Positions 43,440 to 54,000 of a stretch of 64,000 nucleotides of DNA are shown here, in pieces (position 1 is the first letter of the stretch; the number at the start of each line of letters is the position of its first letter). Source of the stretch: Haematococcus lacustris. Its lineage: Eukaryota > Chlorophyta > Chlorophyceae > Chlamydomonadales > Haematococcaceae. Under the pieces are notes generated by a model. That model was not told the origin of the DNA and did not search any database. It worked only from the letters and a program-made list of their open reading frames with translations. The stretch spans positions 1,119,849 through 1,183,848 of the forward strand of contig JASKMD010000029.1 in assembly GCA_030144725.1 (NCBI GenBank), written 5' to 3'. The position numbers and the translations under genes were made by a program.

Positions 43440-44268
43440 TGTATCCAAAGAAATGGCGACGGCGCTCTCGGGGGATACAGTCTGCTGAGGTTGCGAGCGG
43501 GTGCGACTAAGGTTTCAATTCTCTGTTTTGTCACATCGATGGCGCTTTGTAACATCCGCGTTGACATCGAACCTATTTTTGTTTGAATTTCAGCCCGCCA
43601 GACACAGTCCGCGAGCCATTGCAGCTAGCACGACAATTCGTTATCCAGGTGCATTTACACACAGAGCAGGAATGGGCTTCCCCACGTGGGCGAATTTGAG
43701 AGTAGTAGGGTTCTTGTCTCTATAACTTATAGAGACAAGAACCCTACTACTCAGACCCTCCCAACTCTGATAAAAGCTTTTGCACAACCATGTCATGGAC
43801 ATTCCGGCGCCGGGAACTGTGCGATTGGCGTAACACCGTGCGGCATGCGATGTACGCTTAGTCTGCTATACGCCCGTAATGCCAGGAACCCCGTAAACGA
43901 AAAAAGTGCGCCCACCAATCAGCCGGTCGCTCTCACGACATCGCGCAGCGCAAGTGCATTGTGAAGGGGCTTCGCAATGACGTGGTGGTCTCCTGACGCT
44001 GTAAGGGCAAGTACAGCCGGCGGTACAGATTTCTCCCGGCTCAATGAACCCGACGTTGTTTCCTTTGCGTAGGCGCGCACCTAGTCCTCTTTCTGCGGGG
44101 TCAAAGGTCCCAAATGGTCCTTCAGCTCGGGGTAAGGCCGGACATATGTTGACAGTACAGCTTGCTTTGTTGCTTGTAAGCCCTAGGTTGTGTGAAGCAG
44201 AATGACCCGCTCTTGCTGCCGCTGTCAATGTAGAAAATGCTGATGTTACTAAAAAGTTATTTAAACTC
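43440..44268. other. Upstream region of the F-box gene with a 53-bp hairpin
   Basis: Apart from the hairpin at 43,700-43,752 I see no gene. A 120-codon minus frame (43,866-44,228) has seven Cys but unbiased codons and no family. About 43,590-43,625 (TTTCAGCCCGCCAGACAC) resembles part of the dispersed repeat at 26,480. Confidence 0.4.
43700..43752. repeat. Perfect 26-bp inverted repeat (hairpin, 1-base centre)
   Basis: GAGTAGTAGGGTTCTTGTCT continues CTATAA, then one C, then the exact inverse down to CTACTACTC. It lies about 260 bp upstream of the F-box start codon. It is too symmetrical for a normal intrinsic terminator; a small palindromic element or cruciform-prone site is more likely. Confidence 0.95.
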
Positions 44269-44288
44269 GTGCATAGCTACCCCCCAAC

Positions 44289-44712
44289 ACCATGGTTGAC
44301 TGTTGTTGCAGGAGCCCTCTTACCCAATCTCAGCTGCCACCACCACCACCACTACCACCACTTCCTAGCCTACCACCACCACCCAGCCCAGCCCAGCCTT
44401 CCTACCTCTCCCCTCTCCCTCCCCTCTGATAGTGCAGCCCTCCCCCTACCCAGCAGCCAAGATCAAGCCCCCTCACCCTTCACCAACCTGCTGGTAAGTT
44501 ACTTGAATGCAACATCGCTTGGCCCTACCCTGCCATGCACCATGCACCATATCCAGCACCATATCCTCCCAACACCATTGTCATCCAGCACCATATCCTC
44601 CCAACACCATATCCAGCACCATAACCAGCACCATATCCTGCCAACACCATTGTTGGCAATTGTTGCAGGAGCCCGCTTACCAAATCTCAGCCACCACCAC
44701 CATCGCCACCAC
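44289..44712 (+). repeat. Internal duplication with CACCATAT(C)CAGCAC repeats
   Basis: GTTGTTGCAGGAGCCCTCTT (44,300) is repeated at 44,660 (ATTGTTGCAGGAGCCCGCTT), each followed by CACCAC-rich sequence. Between them a degenerate CACCATATCCTCCCAACACC/ CAGCACCATA repeat spans about 44,540-44,655. Confidence 0.75.
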
Positions 44713-44767
44713 CTCCTAGCCTCTCTCCACCTACCCCCCCCCTCATCTCACTTCAGCCAGCCACCCT

Positions 44768-45404
44768 ATGGGTGCTCTCAGCAAACGCGCCAAGGCCAGC
44801 AGGGCTAATGGGGCTCAAGGACAGCTGCAGCAACAGCTACATGCAGCAACGGCCCAGCAGCAACAAATACTCATGTCAGCAGCTGCTGCCACACAGGCAG
44901 AACTTGAAGAGGCCAGATCCCAGCTTCTCTCATGCCAAGATGTCAACATGCGCACCGCCACCGACCTGCAAGTGTGCCAAGAGCAATTGCACCAGTCTCA
45001 GCAAGCGCTGCAGCAGTCTGAGAACGAAGTGCTAGCCATGCAAGTGTCTTTGCACCGCAGTGAAGCAGAATCTGCAGCTGCAAAAGAAGAGCTGGCAGCA
45101 TGCATGAGTAAGGTCACAAGCATGGGGATCCAGCTGGCAGCCATGCGGGCACACCTAGCAACAGCGAAGAGGGCCATGCCCAAGGACGTGCGTGACAAAA
45201 TGTCCTGGCTGCAACGCAATGAGGTGTCACTCTACACCTTGAAGCGCTGGCATGCCATGTGGGCTACATCAACTTCTACAAGATCCCACCCAAGCACCGA
45301 CCAACCCAAAAGACCTTGTTGCATAATCTTCGACGCTTTGTGAAGCACCACATTGAGCAGCGTACCAAAGCAGCTCTTTCCTCAGGCTCAGGGGGTGTTG
45401 CCTA
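44768..45404 (+). CDS. Transposon-type coiled-coil ORF, frameshifted
   Basis: An ATG frame begins MGALSKRAKASRANGAQG and continues as a long coiled coil (Gln/Ala/Glu heptads) to WLQRNEVSLYTLKRWH. A family-like continuation (GYINFYKIPPKHRPTQKTLL, then RRFVKHHIEQRTKAAL, stop near 45,404) is in another frame, so there is one frameshift or a short intron near 45,255. The basic 'SKRAKASRANGA' start after a C-rich tract is, as I recall, typical of leading ORFs of algal transposable elements. No catalytic domain was seen. Confidence 0.4.
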
Positions 45405-46683
45405 AGGTCACCCTCCCTTTTAGTAGTTATGTGATGCCTGGTGCTTGCTTGTGTAGCTTGGTCAAGCTATGGCAGCCATGTGCCATATTGTGCCATATTG
45501 TGTTGCGCCATGAGGTGGTGCGATGTGGTGGCACGGCGGGGGAGTGCAGTTGGACGTTGCAGTTGCCTGGGAAGGGTGCTTGCAGCCCTGCTAGCTGTTA
45601 GCCATCTATTGTACCCAACCAATGTGATATGCACGTCGTGGCATGCATGACACTAATTGTCGTTAAAGCAAAGGCTCCTGCATGTTTACACATCCTTGGC
45701 TGCCCCCGCCTCCACTCCCTCTAACCATGCTAGTACAGGGACGAGGGCAAGGGGTTTGGCAGTGGCACCTGGGCCATGGCATCTTGGTAGAGGCAGCGCA
45801 TGCAAGTGGTCAACGTGGATGTGAAAAGTGGTGTTGCCAGGGGGCTTTGCTATGGAGTGTAGAGGCCTTGCCTTGCCATGGGGTGCGAGTCGGGCCAGGT
45901 GGGAGGGCATGGTGGGCGAGGGAGTGCATTTGGTATTAGCACCGTGGACCGAACCACATGTCTCGGTGGTGATGTCCGAAATCGCTTTAGCGACAGAACG
46001 AAGACTGTGCATCTGCACACATGCTCTAGCTACAACGAATACGGGGCGTAGACAGCGAAACGAGCAGAAAAGGCTTGAGTATGAAGGGCCCCGCGGTCAG
46101 TTTGACTATCAGGCCAGATAGTCTACTGTAATTAAAGGTGAAGGGTGCACATAGTGTCTTGTTGAACCGCTAGAGCAGACAACTACTCCGTCTTACGCGT
46201 GACAGCGCGAGCGACACAAATGACGAGTGAAAGCTAATCGATGCTAAGAAGTATGCAGTTGTCCTAATCGCAGCATTAGTAGTGGTGTGGGTGCGTTAAA
46301 AAGGCATTTCAGCTTCTTAGGTTTCAAACTCGCGATTTCGGCCATCGCAACACAAAGCGCGACCTCACACATACTTGGGTTTGCGTCATCACAGCATCAT
46401 TAAGAAGGTCGAGGGTGGAGGAGGCGTGCATTGTGATATCTGCCCACAAAATGTATGCCAGGTTCACGCCCAGGTAGTGCATCATGTACACATTCAATAG
46501 AGCTTAGGACAGGCATCCCGTGTAGCCAAGCGAGTCCTCTACCCAATGGTGTGCTTCGATGCGCAATCGGCAACCTGAGCGAGAAATAAACCTCGTGTAA
46601 AGGACACACCCTCTTTTCAAGAGAGTTGGGAGGCTCTGATCAATAGAGGGCACGTGGCGGCTAATGTTGGGATCTCCTGACTT
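45405..46683. other. Gene-free stretch
   Basis: No protein family was recognised. The left half is GC-rich with short repeats (GTGCCATATT twice near 45,480-45,500). From about 45,950 the composition becomes more even, without triplet repeats. Confidence 0.4.
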
Positions 46684-47304
46684 TTAGGCTGGCAGCTGCG
46701 ATGAAAGGCCACCGTTTAGCATGATCAGCAGATTGCGGACTTCCCTGGTCAGGCTCCAAGCTCCCCTGGTTGGGCGAAAGGCCACGCACAGGCCGTCCTG
46801 TATCCCCATCCTCCTGTGGAGCCCCTACACTTCTCCACAGGAGAAAGCGGCGTACAATGACGGCGAGTGATCACGCATAACCGCGACTAACATCCTGCGT
46901 GTAAACCTGGTCAGGAGCACAGGATCATCAGTCACTACCTGTTGTGGAGTAGTGTCTCGCCGGGATAGGGATACGAAACGTACCTGCGGGCCGAGACTGC
47001 ATTCGGGAGGGGGCGTACCGCGGTCGAGCTGCAGGTACAGGTTGCGCTCCGCCAAGTTCGGGATGACCGCGTCCTCAGCAGGGATTTCCTCCAAGAGCTC
47101 CTGGCCATCCGCAAGTACTGTGACGCGTGTGAACCAGCCGCGCATCATGAGCCCCAACAGCAAGCTGGCGAGCAGCGTCCTCTTGCAGCAGGCCTCCACC
47201 CAAAGCACAAGTTGGTCGTAGAGCCGCGCCTCCACCACTTCGAACGGCACGACCGCGCCCTCTTCTAAACCCGCAGCGGACACACCCCTCATTACGGTGT
47301 GCAT
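46684..47304 (-). CDS. Hypothetical protein, two exons, about 144 aa
   Basis: Exon 47,304-46,984 starts at an ATG and ends at a consensus donor (CCGCAG|GTACGT). Exon 46,797-46,684 follows acceptor GGGATACAG in the same phase and ends in TAA. The protein has LVLWVEACCKRTLLASLLLG (partly hydrophobic), RGWFTRVTVLADGQELLEEI and, from exon 2, GLCVAFRPTRGAWSLTREVR. I recognise no family. More upstream exons could exist. The intron (46,846-46,965) is similar to 47,667-47,795. Confidence 0.45.
46847..46965 (+). repeat. Diverged direct repeat, copy 1
   Basis: AGCGGCGTACAATGACGGCG, GATCACGCATAACCGCGACT and CACTACCTGTTGTGGAGTAG recur in the same order at 47,667-47,795. This copy lies in the intron of the hypothetical gene. 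Confidence 0.85.
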
Positions 47305-48010
47305 TTACACTTGTTTGCGTTCCATATGTTATTGTGGTTGTGGGCCCAGTGCGCTTCACCGTTGGCCTGCATGTTCTGCTGCGCCTGGCTTGGTTCTGGC
47401 GGCGCGTCGGCCTCACGGTCAACCTAACTGCCCGAGGCATTACGGTTACGTCTACGCTGACTGTTTCGCTGCATTTTCCTAACTCACTTCGCTAACTGTA
47501 TCGCTAATTGCCTTCGATGTCCTGTTTTCCCTGTTATTTTCCTGGTTTTCCGGTTAGTTTTATGTTCATTTAGCTGTTTTTCTGTTTCATCGTCAGATAC
47601 TATGGACCCTTCGGCACTTCTACTACCACTTCTCAGCAGGCGGACTCATGTCTTGACACAAGTCGGTAAGCGGCGTACAATGACGACGAGTGATCACGCA
47701 TAACCGCGACTAACGGAGACGGGGTTTAATCCTGGTCGAGAGCACAGTATCATAAGCCACTACCTGTTGTGAAGTAGCGTCTCGCCGCGTTTTAGGCAGA
47801 GCTGCGGTTACCTGTCCAGGGTGGTCCAGGGTAGTCAAGCCAGCGGACCCATTACGCACCCAGTCCCCACACTGCCTATCACTACAGCCCCAAGTGCGCT
47901 TGCGCGTACTATCAGAATACGAAAAGTTGGATAGCTACTCGACTTCCCTGGATTGGCTCCAGGATCCACCGTCACGACGGACGAGATAGGCGTGGCAGCT
48001 TGGCCCTCAA
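47305..48010. other. Gene-free stretch between divergent genes
   Basis: The 706-bp gap separates the minus-strand hypothetical gene from the plus-strand metalloprotease and must hold both promoters. 47,667-47,795 is copy 2 of the repeat at 46,847. 47,500-47,600 is T-rich. No core promoter element was assigned. Confidence 0.4.
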
Positions 48011-51000
48011 ATGTGCCCGCAGTCTGGCATGCGCTGGACGCTGGTGCTAGTAACTGCCGTACTGACCCATAGCTTTGCGACGGCGATGACGGAGAGACCG
48101 GGGACCCTCATAGGTGGGTGGTATGCCGTCTCGTCAGTGGACCGGCGTCGTTCGACACCGGCAAGGTGGTGGGTGAGCCATGGCTGCTCAAGCCCAATGG
48201 CAGCTCAGTGAAGAATTAGGTAGGCTATTGTTGACGACCATGACTAAGCATCGTACCATAAAGCCTCCCTTGCCCGGAAAGGTCCCAAGCTCCCAATCCT
48301 ACACCTGAAGCACTTGCGCAACTGCAGGCACACTCCTTAGCCTTGAAGTTCATGGTGGCCAGCCATCCTTCTACTTGCGCTCAGACAACTACACTATCTT
48401 CCACCTTGTCATGGCTCAAGGTGTCAGTGCCCTGCCGGATGGCTACGAGCTCAGAGGCCCTTCACCACGTGCCAGCGTATCCTACTATGCTGTGGAAGGC
48501 CGGCGCTTGTTCTTGAACGCCCCCATCACCCTCCTGCCCCAACCCAGCGCACCCCTCCAAGAGACATTAACCCTACCCAGGGCCATGCTCAGGCAAAGCC
48601 AGGCACCTCCTGCCAGCCAGGCAGCTGCTCTGGCAGCTGGACCTGCAACTGGCACGGAGGATGTGCGGCGGCAGCTGCAAACTGTGCTGCCCCGGCCTAA
48701 CACCTTCCTGGGCGCCCTGCCGGTCATTGTGTACCTTGCATCCATGTGCACGCCGCGGGGGGTGCAGCCAGCCGCCGCAAGTGTCCAGGTGTGACCCTGT
48801 CGCTGCTGCGATGCCATGCCATGCTGTCTAAAGTGCATGGCTCCTGCGCTCATGCACCCGTGCCACATCTTGCTTGTCGAGACATGACAAGGTGACCAAG
48901 CTGGTGGTGGATCTGGCTAGTGTGTGGAGCATCGAGGCCCCTCCTTGACCCACCCCATTGGCACTCAGCTCTCTCCACTTTCCTCTCTCAACCTCCCTCG
49001 TCAGCCAAGCGGGCAATGAGTACCACGCAAAGGCAGAACCAGGTCCCCGCACTACGGGTGGTGTCTTGTCTGTATGGTGGATGTCGAGCCGACACTGACC
49101 CCAACACTGACCCCAACCCACACATGTGGCATGGGCGCCTTCTACCTAGAGCAGCAGCGGCTCCAGCATTTGCAGGCAGCCACCACAGCGCCTGGCACTC
49201 GCTGCAGCACTGTGCTACTGGAAACCCTAGCCCGGCTCTTTCGTGTCACACCTCCTTTGCTGCATGGCTTGCTGCATGTCAGTGCACTGCAAAGCTGTGG
49301 GGGCCTGTCCGCCATGCAGGATGTGAGGAGCATGCTGTTTGGGCCAGGCGGCCTGAATGATCTGTATGGCCAGTGCTCGGGGCAACAGGCAAACCTGGAC
49401 CCCATCAACACAGTGGTCAGTGGCGGCTTCTGGCCCAGCTTCTAGGCAGCCCCTGCACCATAAGAGAGGTGCAACCATTTGCGTACCCAACAGTATACCC
49501 GTGCGCACATTCCATAGTGGCGCTCCTAGGAGCAGCTTGCAGTTGCCGATACTGACCTTGTAGCCGCCCCACAGTGGGGTGCTATTGTGCGGATGCACGC
49601 CTGCCCACACCCGACCTTCGCAAGGCCTATGCCTAGCTCCTGTACCAACGTCACCCCACCTCCGCCCTCCTGACTGCCAGGTCATGCAAGTTAACATCCC
49701 CTGCTCCGGCACAAAGCTGGATGGGAGCGGGCCCTGGGACACCACCACCTGCGGGTGCGCTGCGCTGCTGCCCCTGGTCACCCTGATAGCCAAACCATGC
49801 CTTCCATGCTGGCAGGGGGCTGCGCCGGCTAGCCACACCATGCAGTCTATGCCGGCAGGGCTCACTGCTGTGGCTCAGGCTGCCTGAAGTGACCATGCAG
49901 TGCCAACCAAGAATCTGCACTTGCAAGCTGTGATGTGCCCTGTGTGCTAGCCATCGGGATATGTTGCCGGCGCAGTCTGGCCTGGTTGTGTGCTCGAGGT
50001 AGCCAGCTGTGGTGCCGCAAATCATCAGGTTGTGCCACTGTAGGACTGCTGTCTGCATTGGCTGCGTTGGGGTTTTTCGATCTGGAGAGCGTGTTGTGCA
50101 CAGAGGAGGACATACGCATGTCGCTAACAGTCGCATCACACAATCATGATCAGGGTGGCCACTGACAGACAACAAGCTGCAAGGCATTTGGGTGTGTCAG
50201 GCCAACATAATTCATTCAACAGGGAACAGCGGAAGGCGGAAGTGAGGTCCATGCCATATATGTTGCTACAGAGCAACCACAAGCCCACCACGAGTTGTGT
50301 TGGAAGCACACAACAGCGGGAAAGCCACCATATTACAGAGCACACTGCGTACACTTAATTGTATTACAGAGCATATTCCAGACCAGTCCAGTACATGCAC
50401 ATGGACAGGATGAGCTAGGAGCTGACGGCTGAGTGGCAGGGCCTGCTCTCGTTTCATGAGCAGCTGTGTCAGGCCAGCTACCTGGTGCACCCCAGCAGTG
50501 TGGGGTGCAGGCTGGGGTGGTGAGGGGCAGTTGTGGCACATAGCCTGGTCAGGTTTAGCACAGCCAGGGAGCAGGATGTGCCACAAGCGATGTTTGGCAG
50601 GGCCTGGCTGTCTGACCCTGGCTGCCTTACCTGCCCGCCTGCTTGCTGCAGGAACGACCAGATCTTCGATTGGGTGGACTGGGCAGATGGCAGGGCGCGC
50701 GCTGCGGGAGTCAACCTGGGCCACTTCTACCACAAGGTCTTTGTACTCCCTCGCAAGCACACCACCTTCCTTGCCAGTGAGTCATGCCCTCCGTGGCTGC
50801 ACTCTGGCCTGGCCTGACCTGACCTGACCTGGCCTGGCCTGACCTGATCCTGCTTGACCTAGCCTTGTCCTGCCTGACCCGTAAATCGGCCTTTGCGTGG
50901 CTGCTTGCTGGCCTGGTGGCCGGTCATCACCATCACATGACACTTGCTAACACACCACACGCATCGAACCTGGGCGCCATGCTGCAGCTCACATTAACAG

Positions 51001-54000
51001 CTCGAATGATCGACACTACTGTTTGCTTGACACCTTCCCATCGTGCCCTAGGCCACTGCTGTCGCTCCTGACGCCCGCGGTACTGGGCCGCTTCCTCAGA
51101 GGCATTGCGCCACTAGGCTCATACCTGCTCATACCTGCTCATACCTACTTATACCCAGGAGGCGATGTTACTCACTCTCGCACCTCCAAAGGGCACCTCC
51201 AAAGGCCACCTCCAAGGGCACCTCCAAAAGGGCATGTCTGGATGTCAGCATGCTGTGAGGCTAGGCTGGCATGTCTTTGCTTTGGGTTCGTAGATGGAGG
51301 GGGTCAGCACCACTGGTTTGATTGGTGTCATGCTGCGCTGTGTTTGCCTGCCTGCCTGCCTGCCTTGCAGGCTGCGGCTTCGCCGGACTGGCCAGCACTG
51401 GGATGTGGGGCATGGAGCCCGACACACCAGCGTCCAAGCCATACGGTTACGGCCTGGCCTGGATCGGCGGAGACTTTGCGCTTCAGCAGTCTACTTGGGC
51501 TCACGAGCTGGGCCACAACTACTGGTTGAGTGTGAGTGCAGGCAGCTGCAGGTTGGACTGGTCATCGTCCTGTGGGCAGCTAAGCTCAGAACTGCATGTT
51601 TTGCCCTGCTTCCCCTGCTTGCTGCCTGGGAGGGGCGACTCCTGAAGCCTGGTCAGCAGCACGGTTGCAGTGACCATTGCTTGCTGTGCCTGGTGCGCCT
51701 GTGCATTGTCAGTACTGCAGAGTTGCCCATGATCCGTTACATCGTTTTGTACTTATGCCCCTGAATTGGACCGCATCTTTGCAAAAGGCATGTCATGATG
51801 ATACACATGTATTAGGGTTAACACATGATAATATCATCCCAGGTTCAACATAACATGCCTGGGGTTGTGTGTTGCCCTGCAGCACGCCAGCACCGCCTGG
51901 CCAGGGCAGCCAGTTCAGGAGTACCTGGACTACTCCTGTGCCATGAGCAACGGAGGCATCTCAGGGCCTGCGCCCCGCTGCTTCAACGCACCGCACCTAT
52001 GGCAGGCAAGGCTGTGTGTGGTCTTTGTTCCGCCCACTGGGCGCCCACTGTGTTGAGCTGGGTGATGCAGGAGGCGGGTTATAAACTCCTTGGCTGTGTG
52101 AAACCAACCTTGCCAGCGCCTGCCCCAGTGCCCTGCTGCTGCCGCTGCCGTGGCCGCTGCCGCCGCCGCTGCCGCCACCGCCGCTGCTGCTGCTGCTGCT
52201 GCTGCCGCCGCTGCCGCCGCTGCTGCTGCTGCTGCTGCTGCTGCCGCCCCAGTGCCCCGGTCCCGCCTGCTGCCCCAGTGCCCGCATGCTGCGGCGCCCG
52301 CCTCCAGTGCAGTGCCGCTCACCCCAGAGCATGAATTGCCCATGGCACCTGCCTAGCATACATACCAGCTGACCTTGGCACTGCCCCAGGCTGTGCGCCG
52401 ATTGTGTGTTCCTGGAGCCTGTGCACAGCATTGATCCAACGCCTTGCTCGGCACATGACGGTATATGATAGGTAGCATTTTGCTTGGCTTATTGCTTGGC
52501 ACGTTGCTTGGCACACTGCTCAGCTCACAGTTTGGCAGACTGCTTGGCACAAGACGAGCGCACCCGCACCATCACCCAGGTCTGGGCAACGTGGATTATC
52601 TTTGGAGTGGGACTTTGCCACACCACCTCGTGTTTGCTGTGTTCGCAGCCTACCCCGCTTTGACCCTGGTGACCTTGCAGGTGGGCTGGTTCCCTATGCA
52701 AGCCGAGTACTTCTCCGCCAACCTCGTACCGAACACACCTCAGCAGCTGCAGCTGCCTGCCCAGGGCTCAGGGTTTGCTGGGTGAGTGGCGACCTCGCCA
52801 GGCAGTGGCTGAAAGGGCGTGGGTGCTATGTCTGGGTGTGCTCCTGGACAGCAGCCAAAGGAGGAACTCCCTGTTCCCTGACAAACCCCGGGGCCTGGCA
52901 AAAGCAAGTCGTGATCGTCCATTACCACCACCTGCACATGCCACTTGATGAGCATCTATGCACATCCAGCAATGGGGTACAATCTTCAGGGTTCCTGGCG
53001 GCCAGCACAGGCTGCGAGGGTGTGTTCCCAACACAGCATACCGGTTAGGGCACAGCCGTAGCAGGTGGTGCTGCCACCTGGTGCTCCTGCTACAGGGTGC
53101 GTGTGTGGCCCACGTCTGCATTGGAGGACGTGCTGTGGCTGTCCTTCCGCCGGCCCATGGCCCGCGACCAGCCCTTCCCTGTGAGTCTTGGAGGAACGCC
53201 CATACCATGGCCTGAGCCACAGCACCCGCCACCACCAGCAGCAGCAGCAGCACCAGCAGCATACATGGTGCGCATGGCACCACCGCATGGCACACCAAGG
53301 CATCTGCACTGCTGCCTGAAGCTTGAACCAGGTAATTCATGCAGCCCACACATGTGTGGCTGCCTCAAGCCTGCACCCCAGCTGACACCAAACACAGCAA
53401 GCCACTTCTAGCACAGCCAGGCGCGGCTAGCACACCCGGCATGCCCTGCACCTGGCACCTGGCCTGCCCCGTGCTGTCCCCAGGCCTCTGACCCAGCACC
53501 CTCAGTGCTGCTCCACCGCTGGCCAGCCAACGATTACAGCGCTGGCTTTGTGCTCACTGCTCTGGTGGCTCGGCTGCGATGGCCTGGACAGAGCTACACT
53601 GATGCCACAAGCCTAGTGGTCGCGTGGAATGGAATGTGAGTGCCGCTGACCATGGCAAGGCCTCTGATACGGCTGCTTGCTGCAGATCAAACTACTGTTT
53701 ACACCACACTCTGTTCTCCGCACTGGAATCGGACGGCCAGTTGGACTGCCAGTTTGTGCACCACTGCAGGAGGCCACATCCTTCCACCCCTTCCTACGTA
53801 ACTCTGAAGGCTCATCCTTAGACTCATCCTACAACTAGGCTAACGCAGGGTTACCTATAACTAGGAGGTCGGGTAGGCTGGTATCCAGGAGTGTCCCGTA
53901 CATCAACCTAGAGCTTGCGCCGACGCCAACCCTCATCCTTCAGCAGTGCCACACCAGCTGGGATCGTCTTGCATGTCTGCAGGTGGCCACATGCCCATGC

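Noticed and set aside
43866..44228. 120-codon Cys-containing minus-strand ORF
   Set aside because: Codon third positions are unbiased, no splice or family support; not distinguishable from chance.
52150..52356. Poly-Ala ORFs in metalloprotease intron 7
   Set aside because: Products of the GCTGCC triplet tract; the supported exons lie on either side.
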